NCBI GenBank assembly: GCA_002205965.3
Contig: NADL03000463.1
Span: forward strand, 124,001 to 188,000
Source of the DNA: Kappaphycus alvarezii
Lineage: Eukaryota > Rhodophyta > Florideophyceae > Gigartinales > Solieriaceae
Length of the DNA: 64,000 nt
Reading direction: 5' to 3'
The translations under genes were made by a program, and so were the position numbers. Below, in pieces: positions 10,380 to 25,113 of the stretch (position 1 is the first letter of the stretch; every line of letters starts with the position of its first letter). The notes below the pieces were generated by a model, which was not told the DNA's origin, made no database searches, and was given only the letters and a program-made list of their open reading frames with translations.

Positions 10380-12700
10380 GACCACTTGGTGAAACCGCAT
10401 TTACAGTACTGAAGGCCGCCTTCCACCACTCCCGGAACTCACTGAAGCCACCGTTGCGCGGGTTAAGCACCAAATCCCGCGGAACACCCGGCAGGCCCCG
10501 GACCGGACGCCCTCGCGGTGATTCCATCTGCTTACCAAGACTGCTCTTAGCCACGAGGCTGGTGTCAACAGCATCGGAGTACTGACGAAACTGGTCAATC
10601 GCATAGTAAACGGAGACCTCCGCGATTCCGTTCTCCCCTTCTCTCCGCTGCGACCCTCCTCCCGATTCAGCCCAAGCCAGGGAAAATCCGCCCCATTATT
10701 GTCGGCGCTATCCTCCGGCGCCTGGTCATGAAGACCGGCGACTGGTCATGAAGACCGGCGACTGGTTACGAAATCAGGCGCCTGGTCAGGAAGACGCTGA
10801 TCCCGTCGGCTATTGACGACTCCCGTGCCTTTTTGGCCCCCTTCCAAACGGTCAATGGCATCAAGGCTGGCATAGATGCTATCGTCCATGGCGCCCGCAC
10901 CATGCTTCGGGGGTCCCATCGTAATCAAACGTTGACACCAGCCTCATCGATGCCCGCAACACCGTCAACTGCGTTGATAGGCAATCAATGTTGGACATGC
11001 TGCCATCCCGTGCCTGCACGCTCGCCTGATTTGAAAAAAGTTGTACTCCCCACCATAGCTAATCGTTCCAAATCGCGAGCAGACGATTGTTTCTAGCGCC
11101 CAGGGAACCCAGCAGGGGATCTTGCGAGCATGTTGCTTTTCTCGTTGACGATCCAGCCGCTTATTTGGCGGGTACCCAAAGAGGAGGGCATCATATTGAA
11201 TCAGTGGTACGCCGATGACGGCGTAATAACAGGGTCACTCAACGGTCTACGGTGAGCCCTCCGGTCTTGTGCGCTTTACTTCCCCTCTTATGGTCTGTTC
11301 ATCAACGATCACAAGATCCGCATCTGCTGCCCGAACAATTCGTCAGAGGACCGGGCCGCCTTCCTGGCCGAGTCTCGGCTCTCGGAATGCCCCGGCGACG
11401 ATTTTGAGCTTCTCCGGGCCCCGTTGGGTAGCTCTGCCTTCACCAAGGCGTTCTTGCGCAGCAAGGTAGAGGGGTGCCGCCGCACCCTGGCGCCGCTGGA
11501 ACGGGTCCTCTGTGTGCCTCGACATGCCGCGTAGTTAAAGCGCTTCGGCTTGCTGACCCTCAGCACGGCACTGACCATGAAGCTGAGTTTGTCTCTCTGC
11601 AACAGGCCTCCTTTGTCGCGCTCCATATCGTCTCCCTAACGGATGACGCCGGTGAACAGGCTTGTCTCCCCTTCTGTCCTCGAGGGCATGGGTTCTCCAT
11701 GATCGGTCCGCCCCTGCACGGGGCTGTCGCTGCCAGCATTCTGGACGCTGCCCCCGCCTGCTTACGCACGGCCACCTGCGCTACACTCTCCTCCGTCGCC
11801 GTACTTGGGAAACGCGCTCGTGGCGATAGATCCTTCCTGGTCTACCAGACACGCTCGCTGCTCAACTTTGTACACTTGATGCAAAGGACATCCGTTCGTC
11901 ACCGATATCGGCGCTTTTGCCCTTGCCTCCCTTGTTGACATGCTTGTCAATCTTCAATCCCAGCCAAATCGGGCATAGCAAGAGGCCAAGGCCAAGGTGT
12001 TTTGGGAAGATGACCTATTGGGGAGAGTGCCCCGTCCCAGCTGCCAATCCGAGGAAGCAACTCGTCACCACATACACGCCCTGGCCTTTCGTCATAGCGT
12101 TGCCGCCGCCTTCCTATTTGAGCATCCCACCACTGTGTCGAGTACTGGAGCATCATGCTGCGCAGGCACCTCGGTCTCCCAATCACACCGACTCATTGCC
12201 CTTGAAATGCCACCACTGCCAGCAGGACCTACATGTCCGCGGTAAGCATGCCGCAAAGCGCTGCGTCTCAGAGTTTGGACGCATTCACCGCCGCAACTAC
12301 GTCCGCAACGTGTTTGCGTGGACGTTTTCCGCCCCGGGCGTCTGGACTATGAGTTTGAAGTTGAGAATGTCGTCCCTTGTACGGACTACAGGCCTGCCGA
12401 CATCCTCCTCGTGCAACCTCCCCGTGACCCTGAAGCCGGCCTCCCGGACCGGCCCATCGCGCGTGACGTCACCGTGACATCACCCTTCAAGCATTTGTCG
12501 CTAACGAAAGCGACGCAAGTCGCCGGTGGGGCTGCCGCCCTCACGTACCACCACAAGGTCCAGGACATACAACAGAAGCTGTCAAGGCGCCTGGTGCCCC
12601 CTCCCTCCCCTACCGCGACCCAGGTTTCCGATTCTAGCCCCTGGCTTTTGACTCCCTCGGTGCCCCTTCTTCGGAGACTGTTATTTATGGAAGAGTCGGT
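10380..12700 (+). mobile_element. LINE-type (non-LTR) retrotransposon, frameshifted RT pseudogene
   Basis: Pieces of one reverse transcriptase appear in order on the plus strand but in changing frames: GKIRPIIVGAILRRLVMK (about 10680-10735), DARNTVNCVDRQSMLDML (about 10950-11005), a QQG box at about 11110, and WYADDGVITGSLNGLR with the catalytic YADD at 11208-11219. A C-terminal zinc-like segment with CHHCQQDLHVRGKH and a basic RIHRRNYVRNVF lies at about 12210-12315, followed by RPADILLVQPP and DVTVTSPFKHLS up to about 12500. These are the hallmarks of a LINE ORF2 RT and its tail. Stops and at least two frame changes make it a pseudogene. No endonuclease domain was recognised upstream. Confidence 0.82.
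10721..10798 (+). repeat. Four tandem copies of a 20-bp unit inside the LINE RT
   Basis: Units begin at 10721, 10741, 10761 and 10781, each a variant of cctggtcatgaagaccggcg. The first is part of the RT motif ending LRRLVMKTG; the rest are expansions. Twenty is not a multiple of three, so the expansion itself breaks the frame. Confidence 0.85.
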
Positions 12701-12719
12701 ACCCAGTGTTCACAGGAAA

Positions 12720-16247
<3,528 letters not shown>

Positions 16248-16319
16248 AAAGTCGGACCGAGCTTGCTAACCTCAGAATGGAGGTCGAAAGTCCCACCTTG
16301 GCGCAGGTGTTGTAGATTA

Positions 16320-16375
16320 TAACATACAGTATTTACAGTAGTTGAAACTGTCTGCGCGGTACACTACAGTACATC
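16320..16375. promoter_or_regulatory. TACAGTA words upstream of the endonuclease III gene
   Basis: CATACAGTATTTACAGTAG at about 16323-16341 and CTACAGTACATC at about 16362 lie 75-130 bp before the start codon at 16247. Promoter role inferred. Confidence 0.35.
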
Positions 16376-16639
16376 TCGGTGCAGCCATTGAAAATTTACT
16401 AAAAATAAGTTGCATGTCACCGTGACGCAACGTGTGGGGGACATTGTCATGCACACACAGAGCAAGTGACTGCATATTTGGGCAAACAAGAAATGACTGC
16501 GCAAACTGGACAAGCGTCGTCACTTAACAACGGCCAGTGGCGTGTTCCTACGGAATCATTTCGAGTCTTGCATAAAACCCCCATCACAGAAACCAACGGG
16601 CGCAGACATTGCAGCTGTGCAAGAGTTGCCGCTTAGCAA

Positions 16640-16875
16640 TAACCGTACCCGGGCTTCCCGCGCCTCTATGTCACTGACCAGTCTCAAAGCAGCCAGGGTG
16701 GAAAAGCACCGGAAATACCAAGGCTTCCTTTCCGATATGCCTTCGATATGCAGGCCAGTTTCTGTCCCCATCTCCAAGCTAGGCAGGTGGCATTCGGAGG
16801 TGTTTCTGTCGTCATAGAGATTGCGAGAACCATGGCCAGTCGCGCAACGGAACGGATTTCGAAAGTTTGACACAA
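16640..16875 (+). mobile_element. 5'-truncated LINE 3' end (copy B)
   Basis: The plus strand reads SLTSLKAARVEKHRKYQGFLSD, then VPISKLGRWHSEVF, a stop, and VIEIARTMASRATERISKV in the next frame. These align with the LTSLKAAKNAKVRRYDSFIA ... GGWHPDA ... VARKVAVRTIETYEKV tail of copy E. It is a short, decayed fragment. Confidence 0.7.
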
Positions 16876-17089
16876 TCTTCGGCAGCGATACTCGGCGTTG
16901 GCAGAAATCTCTTACGCGGCTTGCCTGCTGGCTAGACTTCCATCAACATTCTGGAGGAACCCAAAGCTTTCTCGGTCTGGTTTCAAACCTACTGCCAGGT
17001 ACCCACTCTTCCATCCCAACCCCCCGTGCCGCAGGAACGAATACCCGAAAACCCTGGACATCTTTGGTAACCACCTAATGCAAAGCTTG

Positions 17090-17700
17090 CATGGGCGATA
17101 GTCACCGTCACGACCGCCAGGTTACAATTCTCACGTCGGACTTGGCAAAGGCCGCTCGGCACCTGGTCATGGAGTCCCGTCCCAATGGCCAACATCCCAC
17201 GGGGCCAGATATCAGGGCTATAGGGGGCACCGGAGGTATGGACTTTTTCGACGTTACATTCGCCAATCCTCATGATCCCTCAGACATACGGGCTCGATAT
17301 ATCAACCCCTTTGACATCTCTGATCACTGCGAAAGCGTCAAGGTTCAGAGGGTACCGAGAGTTTATCACTACACATGAAATGTCCCGACTGATCCCAGTG
17401 CTAATATCTGCTCTTGGGGGGTGATACCCCCGACCCGTGATACCCCCGACGCATTCGCGGTCCTCACAGACGTGGCCAGGCACGACCCCGTACCAGCAAT
17501 GGAGACTTTTGAGCGTGTGCGAGCCGTCCTTTTGCAAACACTCGATACGGCGACGGTGTCGTCAAACGCGGCATGTCTTACGGCTGGACCTACTGCACAC
17601 CAGTCTTGGGAGAGTCCCGCTTCACAATGTCTCCTTCTCAGACCCTCCAATACACAGACCTGCCCACCCATTCTCGGCATTAGCCGTCCTACGTCAAAGC
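17090..17700 (+). mobile_element. 5'-truncated LINE 3' end (copy C)
   Basis: Translation shows RAIGGTGGMDFFDVTFANP at about 17210-17275 (the DVTV-type C-terminal block of the RT protein), then after a gap TPDAFAVLTDVARHD and AMETFERVRAVL at about 17440-17530, ending NAACLTAG at about 17565-17590. It extends further 5' than copy B and is in the same orientation. Confidence 0.7.
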
Positions 17701-17949
17701 AGTGACGCACTCTAAATTCCCCCTCTATCGTAGATTGCTGATCTCGTAAAGGGTGAAATGTTGGGCAATTTACTGTTTGGAAAGGGGGGAATTAGGTAAA
17801 ATTAGGTTTACTTGAATGGGTTGGTATACTTAATTTTCCGGCTAAGAGCAATCGCAAACTAGGACTACTGTAAGCAGGGTAACCACTTACTGTACAGTAT
17901 ACGGTATACCCGCAGAACGGAGGTTCTCTGGAATACACTGTATACACAA

Positions 17950-18250
17950 TTTCAAGTTGCGGCCTAAGTGTCGCTCAAAACTCCTTCCAACAAACAACTG
18001 GCGTTATTCTGGACGAGTCTCGCCGCGTGACGAGCGAACAATGTTCGCTGCGCATCAGCAATCGGAATGGCTGCCCGTGCGGCAATACCAGTCGCAACCC
18101 GGTTGGCGAAGTCCCGAGCGGAAGGGTGCCAGCCCCCCAACGTGGAGAGTGGAAGCGCAATGAAGCGATGCCCAGGACCCTTGGAACGTATTAACTCGGC
18201 AAAGCGAGTGTCCTTGCCCAGGCGAGCTTGGGGAATTGGGTTGGTTTGCT
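17950..18250 (-). mobile_element. 5'-truncated LINE 3' end (copy D)
   Basis: One minus-strand frame stays open through RFAELIRSKGPGHRFIALPL, then STLGGWHPSARDFANRVATG, and ends NNASCLLEGVL. The sequence is clearly a relative of copies E and F but more divergent, which suggests a second subfamily. The open frame is better preserved than in copies A-C. Confidence 0.75.
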
Positions 18251-18399
18251 GTGAGTAATGGAAAGGTTGGGAGTCCTCTGTACTTGTAATGAAACTGTTT
18301 GGAAAGTAATGTCATTTCTTGAAGTGAGGCCACATGTTGCAATACGGATTGAAGTGATTGGGTGAGAGCTTACAGAGGGAGAGGTTAGCAGCGTAGCCG

Positions 18400-18750
18400 C
18401 GTCACCCTAGAAAACGGGCCGGAGTCCGGCCATCAGGCAGGAAGCATTGGACATTGATCCCGGTGCGGCATGCCTTTGAGTGAGGACTTCTTTAACCTTT
18501 TCGTATGTCTCTATTGTCCTTACCGCCACTTTTCGTGCGACGTTCCTTAGTAGCTCGCAGGCATCTGGGTGCCAACCTCCGACAGTAAAGTTGGGGACGG
18601 GAGTGATTCTACCTCTGGCAGAACTCGCGATGAATGAATCGTATCTCCTCACTTTCGCGTTTTTCGCAGCTTTGAGTGAGGTCAATGGGTTGAAGTTGCG
18701 AACTCTCCCGCGAGAGGGTACCATGAGGTTGTCAAAGGTGATCACGTTGG
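18400..18750 (-). mobile_element. 5'-truncated LINE 3' end (copy E)
   Basis: An uninterrupted minus-strand frame (about 112 residues, stop TAG at 18407-18409) carries FNPLTSLKAAKNAKVRRYDS, VPNFTVGGWHPDACELLRNV, ARKVAVRTIETYEKV and SNASCLMAGLRPVF. This is the RT C-terminal tail with its natural stop, truncated at its 5' side. Confidence 0.8.
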
Positions 18751-18775
18751 CTTTCTTCTGTATAACGATGAATTG

Positions 18776-18860
18776 TACTGTACATTGCGTTGACAGCTAT
18801 CTTTGACATCCAATTTTCGGATATTGTAGTAGGCGACATCTCCATTACAGTAAATGGACC
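18776..18860. promoter_or_regulatory. TACTGTA-type words between LINE copy E and a Tc1-like end
   Basis: TTGTACTGTACATTG at about 18776 and ATTACAGTAAATG at about 18844. There is no adjacent host gene, so here the motif is not explained by a promoter role. Confidence 0.25.
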
Positions 18861-18880
18861 TCACCTCTCCCAAGTATGTA

Positions 18881-19035
18881 CAGTGCGCGAAAAACCTGTA
18901 GACCACCCCTGTTTTTTAGAATATCCTTTAAAACAATATGTGATTTAAAATACAAAACTTGCCAAAAAGCTTCTTTTGATAGACCATATATAGAGAGGAA
19001 AATGTGGGGTGATTTAATATTTGAAAAATATGGTC
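18881..19035 (+). mobile_element. Terminal fragment of a Tc1/mariner-like element
   Basis: Beginning at CAGTGCGCGAAAAAC directly after a TA (18879-18880), the sequence matches the reverse complement of the right end of the Tc1-like copy at 25025 over about 80 bp, including the GACCACCCC/GAGCACCCC and TTAGAATAT blocks. Only one end is seen; the rest is missing, and a LINE tail follows. Confidence 0.65.
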
Positions 19036-19089
19036 GGTTGCGGCCCGGACTATCCTACTCGGTGCCCAGTAATACTTCTGAAATTACCC

Positions 19090-19453
19090 TAAAAAGCCGC
19101 CTCGAGGCCCCCCAGCAGACAGGCTGCGTTGGACATGACGGCCGCGGCCGCGTGCCTCTAAGTACCGTGCGGACCTTACCATATGTCTCCATCGCTCTAA
19201 CGGCCAAGTTCCGCGCGACGTCGGTTAGCACTCTGTAGGCGTCCGGGTGCCACCCTCCGAGAGTAGATATAGGGATAAGCACGAGCTTACTTCTCCCGGA
19301 GGTTGCAATAAAAGAATCATATCTTCTATGTTTTATAGAGGCTGCCCTGTTGAGCGAGGTGAGCGGATTAAACTTTTGGGCCCTCCGGTGGGAAAGCGCC
19401 ATACACATATATATATAGCGCATATATAGTGATGGTAGGGAATTATTGGTCAT
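19090..19453 (-). mobile_element. 5'-truncated LINE 3' end (copy F)
   Basis: The minus strand reads KFNPLTSLNRAASIKHRRYD, SFIATSGRSK, PISTLGGWHPDAYRVLTDVA, RNLAVRAMETYGKVRTVL and then a Pro-rich end. It is the best match to the family consensus. Together with copies B-E it makes a 2.8-kb cluster of five tails: two on plus, then three on minus. Confidence 0.8.
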
Positions 19454-19469
19454 AGAATTTTAAGTACAT

Positions 19470-20060
19470 TAAAATTAAAAAAATTCAATTCCCTGTAATA
19501 TAATTATTCCAAAATAATTGTCATTTTATTCCCTACCTGTACATGCGAACTCAAAAAGGAATTAATGACTTCCTGGGGTCATAAAAGAATTAATGACTTG
19601 ATTACCAAATTATTATCTGGGATAAATAGACTGCAGGATGGCAGAATTATTAATATTACGAATTAATTACCTGCCTACTATAGAATTCACCACTATGACA
19701 TGGAGAAATAATGAATGTATTACTATTCTTATTCTATTGGAATAAATATTCACCTTACCACATCTCTAGAATTTCATGACCGGAAAGAAATTAATTACCT
19801 ATGACTTGACTACCACCGATACCCCTCAAAAGTCATGATTTTACAGTATTCTAAAATGGCACAGTTTTTAACATAGATCAAAATAGCCACAATGAACTTG
19901 AGCAGAGCCGTTTAAGACGAGAGTATACAACATATAGCGAAAAATGCCGAATTTCACGATTTTTAATGCTACAAATGAATTCTTAGGGCACAAATGCGCA
20001 ATCTGAGCCCATAATAAAAGCGAAAACCTCTTCGGTCCGCTAAAAAGGTCCAACGGCCCC
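19470..20060. other. AT-rich tract with GAATTAATGAC repeats
   Basis: No gene. GAATTAATGAC recurs within it, and a stretch near 19700-19745 resembles the reverse complement of 23555-23600, so both tracts may be copies of one non-autonomous element. Confidence 0.35.
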
Positions 20061-20067
20061 TTTCTTC

Positions 20068-22373
20068 GTGCGAAACTCACCAGTTGCGGTGACTGCCCAT
20101 TTTGTACCGTATAATGGAAATTACAACAATCCGATCTTTTCTTTCGAGCAGCTTGAACGGGTTTACCCTAAAGATGAACCAAAAAGGCGAAAGTTTAAGT
20201 GTAGGCTTTGCGCGAAAGTAGGTGCTTTGGGACGTGGAACCACAAATGTCCGAAGCCACATGAACAGCAAACACAAGACAACCGACATCTTCGTTTCATT
20301 CTATAATCGTAAGGGGTGTTCAGCTATTATATCAAGCCTGAAAAACCCGGTTTCAAGAAAAGTTTCACCCAGAAGGTCAACAAATCGGGTTCGGTTCAGC
20401 TGAAATTTATTCGCTTATGCGCAGAATGGATTGCTCTCAACCAAAGACCGCTTTCTATTGTTGAAGATTCGGGGTTTCGGGCAATTACTGATGAATTTGC
20501 TCCAAAAATCAACCATGTAAGCCGTCAGAACGTCAGTCGTATTCTACAGAAATCCGAGGCTATCGTTAATAAGTTGAATTCAGATACAATCGAAAAAGTT
20601 CCGATTTTAGCTGGAACTACAGATGTTTGGATAGCTGAAAACAATTATTTCTATTCATCGTTAACAATATCGTTCATTGACAGCGAATGGGGATACCATA
20701 CAAACTTGGTATGCTGCACTTAGCTGGTTGGTCGACATACTGGAAAGAAACTTTCACGCTTCCTTCTTGAATCTACGAAGAAATTAGGAATCGAAAAAAG
20801 TGGCTTTTATAATCACTGGCAGCGCTGCTAATGGGAGGAAACAAGTCGAACTTTCGTCGGAAGAGGAAGGGATTTTGGCTGAAATTGAAGATTCTGTACT
20901 GCTGGAGTCGCGGTTCCAGGAAATCAGAGAGCTTGAAAGTGGAGAGGAAACACACGAGATCGCCTCGATTTATGCGCAAGAAAGGGATGCAATTACGTTT
21001 AAGGCAACTGAATCTGAACCCGCTGCCAATGAATCAGTAATCGAAGAAGTAGAAACTAGACTGGATGACAATAATATAAATGAGGATTTAGGCGAAGATT
21101 TATTCGATTACCAGCCCAATATGATCCTGAATGCCACCTTGCCGCAGTTGCCTGAAAATTCTCCCTTGCAGATACTGTTCCGGAAAGATCCTCGACCAAT
21201 CAGACCGAGTCAGCCTACACTTTCAGATCTTCTTGGAACCGCATTTCATGTGCATCTAATTCGCTTCATGTTTAGTCTCGTAAGGCATTTGCAGACAATG
21301 AGATTGACGAATTACTTACGAAAGTGCGCCAGACTGTCAAGTTTTTTAAGAAGTCTACAGTTGCTGCACACTGCCTTATTTCAGAGCTTTTGTCCAGAAA
21401 TGCGGGTATATTGCGGCCAATTTTGGATGTTAGGACAAAATGGGGATCTACTGTTTCAATGGTTGAGAGGTTTTTGTACTTGGAACCCTATTTTAGATCT
21501 GGAATCGAAAAACTGTATGCTGACAAGGTTACATGGAAAGGTGTTAGTCCAGCTGATAGACATACCGCTACGGAAAAGCTATCTCTGAAAGCTATTGTTG
21601 AGCTATTCAGGGCAGTCGAAGAAAGTACAGTTGTGTTGGGCTCTCAAGTAGGCCCGACAATGCATTTGACATTTGTTCAGCAGGAATTTTGAAAATTCTA
21701 AAAAAGAAGAAGGAGCAAAATTTAATGGATTCTGTGACGCGAAGATTGGTAGATGATTTATCTGAATTAATCCTGAACCGTCGTAAGAAGATTAACATGC
21801 AGTGTCCAATGGCAGAGCATTGCGCTCATGTTGCAACTCTTCTAACTCCCAGGTATTTCAAAATGAAGCACAAGGTTTTCTTGGGTGGATTTGATGCTTA
21901 CTCCCTTTCTGACACAGCTTCTGTGAAGCTTATCTCAAAATTGGCCGAAAACTACTTCACTATCACAGTTTCGTCAGGGTCGGATGCTTTAAATGAAAAA
22001 GCATCCGAACATTCAAAGAAGGGTGTTCTATCAAGTTTCGATTCAGATGATGATGATGTGCAAATTGGGGATAAAGTTGATGCATCCATTGATTCTGAAA
22101 TTAATCTTTATAAGTTTATGGCGGCTTCTGCGAAATAAATAGAACCGCTTGATTTTTGGAAGAAGTAGGAAGGCACATTCCCAATCTTATCTCGAGTCGC
22201 ATGTGTTGTTTTTACTCCCAAATTTTCCTCCACATCATCTGAAAGAGTTTTTAGCGTTGCTGGATTAATTAGATCCAAGAAGAGATCCCGGCTGGCAGCT
22301 GGCCTTACCAAATGTCTTTTGAAGGTGGGAGACTATCTGAAGAGACAAAAGCATCTCCCACACGAATTAAATT
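20068..22373 (+). mobile_element. hAT-family DNA transposon, transposase pseudogene
   Basis: A BED-type zinc finger opens the frame (CRLCAKVGALGRGTTNVRSH with C-x2-C and H-x4-H, about 20195-20275). Next come FIRLCAEWIALNQRPLSIVE and GTTDVWIAENNYFYSSLTIS (about 20400-20680), the DDE region start of hAT enzymes, then HTGKKLSR. After several frame changes an acidic linker and TPRYFKMKHK follow, and the C-terminal dimerisation motif SSERVFSVAGLIRSKKRSRL is at about 22230-22295. Stops and shifts at about 20400, 20720, 21590 and 22140 make it non-functional. Terminal inverted repeats were not identified. Confidence 0.85.
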
Positions 22374-22379
22374 AGATCC

Positions 22380-23205
22380 GCCATATTAAGAATGTTATAA
22401 ATTCTTTATCTGAAGTCTTCTTAATACTTTTTATATGCCACGCTACCTACCGTATAATAAAATAGCGCTCGCTACTTTGACGAAATATGCTTCGGTTTTT
22501 ACATACATAAACTGATTTTCTATCCCAAGCCCTGTATAAATAGATATTTATCGATATCAACATAAATAACTACAACTTAACCCTTTCAAGTAAGTTTAAG
22601 ATTCACTTTCACATGGTTAGTGGACTCCAGTTTATAAAAGTTGTGTTTGTTGTAGTAAATACTTTGAAAATATTCAAAAAACTGCTTTTTGCTCTCAAAA
22701 AAGGTTAAAAAGTTGTAGCTGCCCTTCTGGCGACATACTACTATGAGTAGCACTCCGTTCTCTGGCACTTCTTAGTTAGCATCTCGATAACGACTTCCTT
22801 GTACTACGTTATGACAGCAATCTGAGAACGATTTTGGAATTAGGAAATTAAATCACCGCGCCAACTAAGTTGCTGCGGGAAAGGATATAACTATCCAGAA
22901 ACCCAGGACTTAGGCTAAATTACTCGATCCCGGGTCGATTGTTGAGAACTATGATGCGAATAGCTGTATATATACATTACATATTTCAAATGTGGCCTGA
23001 CGCTGCACGTGGCCGACGTTGACCAGACGGTTAGCACTTAGCTAGCAGTATAGTCGGATCCTGCAGCGGACGCCAGTTTTACTGATGCCATAAAGTTACT
23101 CTCTCTGACTGGCCGCATTGATGGTTGTCTCCAAGTGAGTGCATTGGCCAGGGGCTGTTCAAACAATTGAGGCGGTCCTGTTTCTTTGGGTTCGAACCCT
23201 TACTC
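22380..23205. other. Intergenic, nothing recognised
   Basis: AT-rich sequence after the hAT transposase, which may contain that element's right end. No frame or repeat was recognised. Confidence 0.4.
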
Positions 23206-23209
23206 TGAA

Positions 23210-23350
23210 GATCGTACTGCACTGTACTTTACAGTACAGTGCAACATGGAGTCATGTACTGCAATGTACAGTTCAGTGCATGAATGCATGTTGCACCTTT
23301 GTGCTAGACTTTACACTGTAATGTAAAACACTGTACAGTACTGTATAGCA
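23210..23350. repeat. Dense CACTGTA/TACAGTG inverted-repeat cluster
   Basis: About ten CACTGTAC, TACAGTAC or GTACAGTG words lie in 140 bp and can fold into several alternative hairpins, for example around 23219-23243. No host gene is adjacent. The CAGTGCGGAAC at about 23350 resembles the Tc1-like terminus and is a candidate left end of the element that follows. Confidence 0.5.
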
Positions 23351-23639
23351 CAGTGCGGAACTATTCCGTTCGTCATGACTAGGGGAATTAATTTCTTCGG
23401 GGAATTAATGACCTAGCTGAATGACCTAGCTGGTCATAATTATGACTAGTTAGGTCATTAAAATATGAGGTCATAGTCATAATTATGATTATAACTTCAT
23501 AAATTACTTATAAGGTAAGAATTCCTGTTTTGGTCTGAGACGGAATTAAATTACCCGGTAATAGAATATTTTCATTCATTAAGTGCCTGTCATGGAATAT
23601 ATTTTTATTACTGGCCATCATTAACCATATACTGTACAG

Positions 23640-25025
23640 AAGCAAAGTTGAAAGCCGCAACGAATAATATTTCGATTTTTTTTTGCAAAACGGCTACCTG
23701 AGGGGATACCATAACTATAGAGCACATGGCCAGAAAAAGGTCATATTCTCGACTTCGTGGGACTGTCGTCCGTAGTGTTTCTCCCACCATCCTACGGTAG
23801 TCTATCTTAGGCTAATCGTAATGCTACTTAGGAAAAAACTTTCACAGGTCGAGCACGGAAAGACTTTGGCGTGGAGTGAAGAAAACATGTCTCAAGATTA
23901 GATAAACCGTCGCTTGAAGAGGTCCTGAAAAGCAATTCAGACCTTCCTCAAGTGTTCTCAGACCTACAACCAAAAAACAACAGCGACCGTCCACCAAAAA
24001 TAACAACAAGGAATACATGCCGACTCATTCGTATTGTTTCAAACAATCGGATATCAGCTGATGAAATGCGACGAGAGCTGTCACTACTAATTTCAATTTC
24101 AATTTGAGGCCTACCAGTCAACAAATGATTTTAGCGCAACTCAATTTTCAGTAAAAGAAGGTTAATCGCACTTCCTAATTGATTCCTTTCTATGTTGAAA
24201 CATGGACAATGCGTGAATGGTTCCGTATTATTTTTTCCGATGAAAAAAAATTTAATTTAGATGACCCTGACGGGTTTCAGTCCATTAAAACGACTTAAAG
24301 AAAGAAAGAGCACCTTTTTTCTCTGGCGGATGGGGATGGTTCTGTTATAATTTCGGGTGCATTTTGTGAAAAAAGACAAACGGCAATCGCTTTTTTGTCC
24401 GGAAAAAGAATGGAGCGAAGTACACTAAGACATTGGAGTAATTTCTTCTAGCATTTATCAGCTACTACCATTAAGTATTTCCTGTTTTACAGTAGGGCAA
24501 TGATCCCATTCATGCTGCCGATTCTACTCGATTAAGGTTTAAAAATCATAATATTGGTGTTATGCAATGGTTTGCAAAAATTAACGACTTGTATCCTATC
24601 GCAAATGTACAGGGAGTGTAATAAAGGGACGTTCATAGGGGAATGAGGCAGTTTAAGAGTAATAAGGGGCTGAAGGAGGCAATAATTAAAGAAAAGGGGA
24701 GACTGAACCGTTAGGACCTCTTAAGTTTCATTCGAAGCATATAGAAGCGCTGAATAGACTTTATTTAATTTTAAAGTCGTAAAAAACCACTAAATGGGCT
24801 CAAATAGCGATTGTCGCCATTTGAATTCATGTGCTCTGTAGTTATTAAGCCCTCTGAGGTAGCCATTTTGCAAAAAAATGAAAACATATTCGTATTGAGT
24901 TGTAACGTTGATCACTTTGGTAGTATATTAAGAGATGGAGTTTGGTCAGTTTTGCGGTTTATTTTAACTTTTGTTTCAAAATATATTCTAAGGAACTGGG
25001 GTGCTCTATAGTTTTTCGCGCACTG
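23640..25025 (+). mobile_element. Tc1/mariner-like DNA transposon (copy 1), pseudogene
   Basis: The transposase is recognisable in pieces: DRPPKITTRNTCRLIRIVSN (about 23980-24040), FSDEKKFNLDDPDGFQ with the first catalytic Asp (about 24235-24280), DGDGSVIISGAF, and NDPIHAADSTR (about 24500-24530). Terminal inverted repeats are present: 23661-23729 matches the reverse complement of 24829-24892, and the right terminus reads back from 25025 as CAGTGCGCGAAAAACTATAG next to a TA target dinucleotide (25026-25027). The left terminus is decayed or at about 23350-23500. Stops and shifts are numerous. Confidence 0.85.
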
Positions 25026-25113
25026 TACAATACTGTATGTCGAATTCAAATGCATGGCAGTTATGTTACTCCCCGTGAATCCGGAATACAGTATGAGGAC
25101 ATTTGTTAATATA

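Noticed and set aside
23186..23198. GGGTTCGAACCC, similar to a tRNA T-loop/B box
   Set aside because: No A box or acceptor stem could be fitted upstream or downstream, so no tRNA gene or tRNA-derived SINE can be supported.
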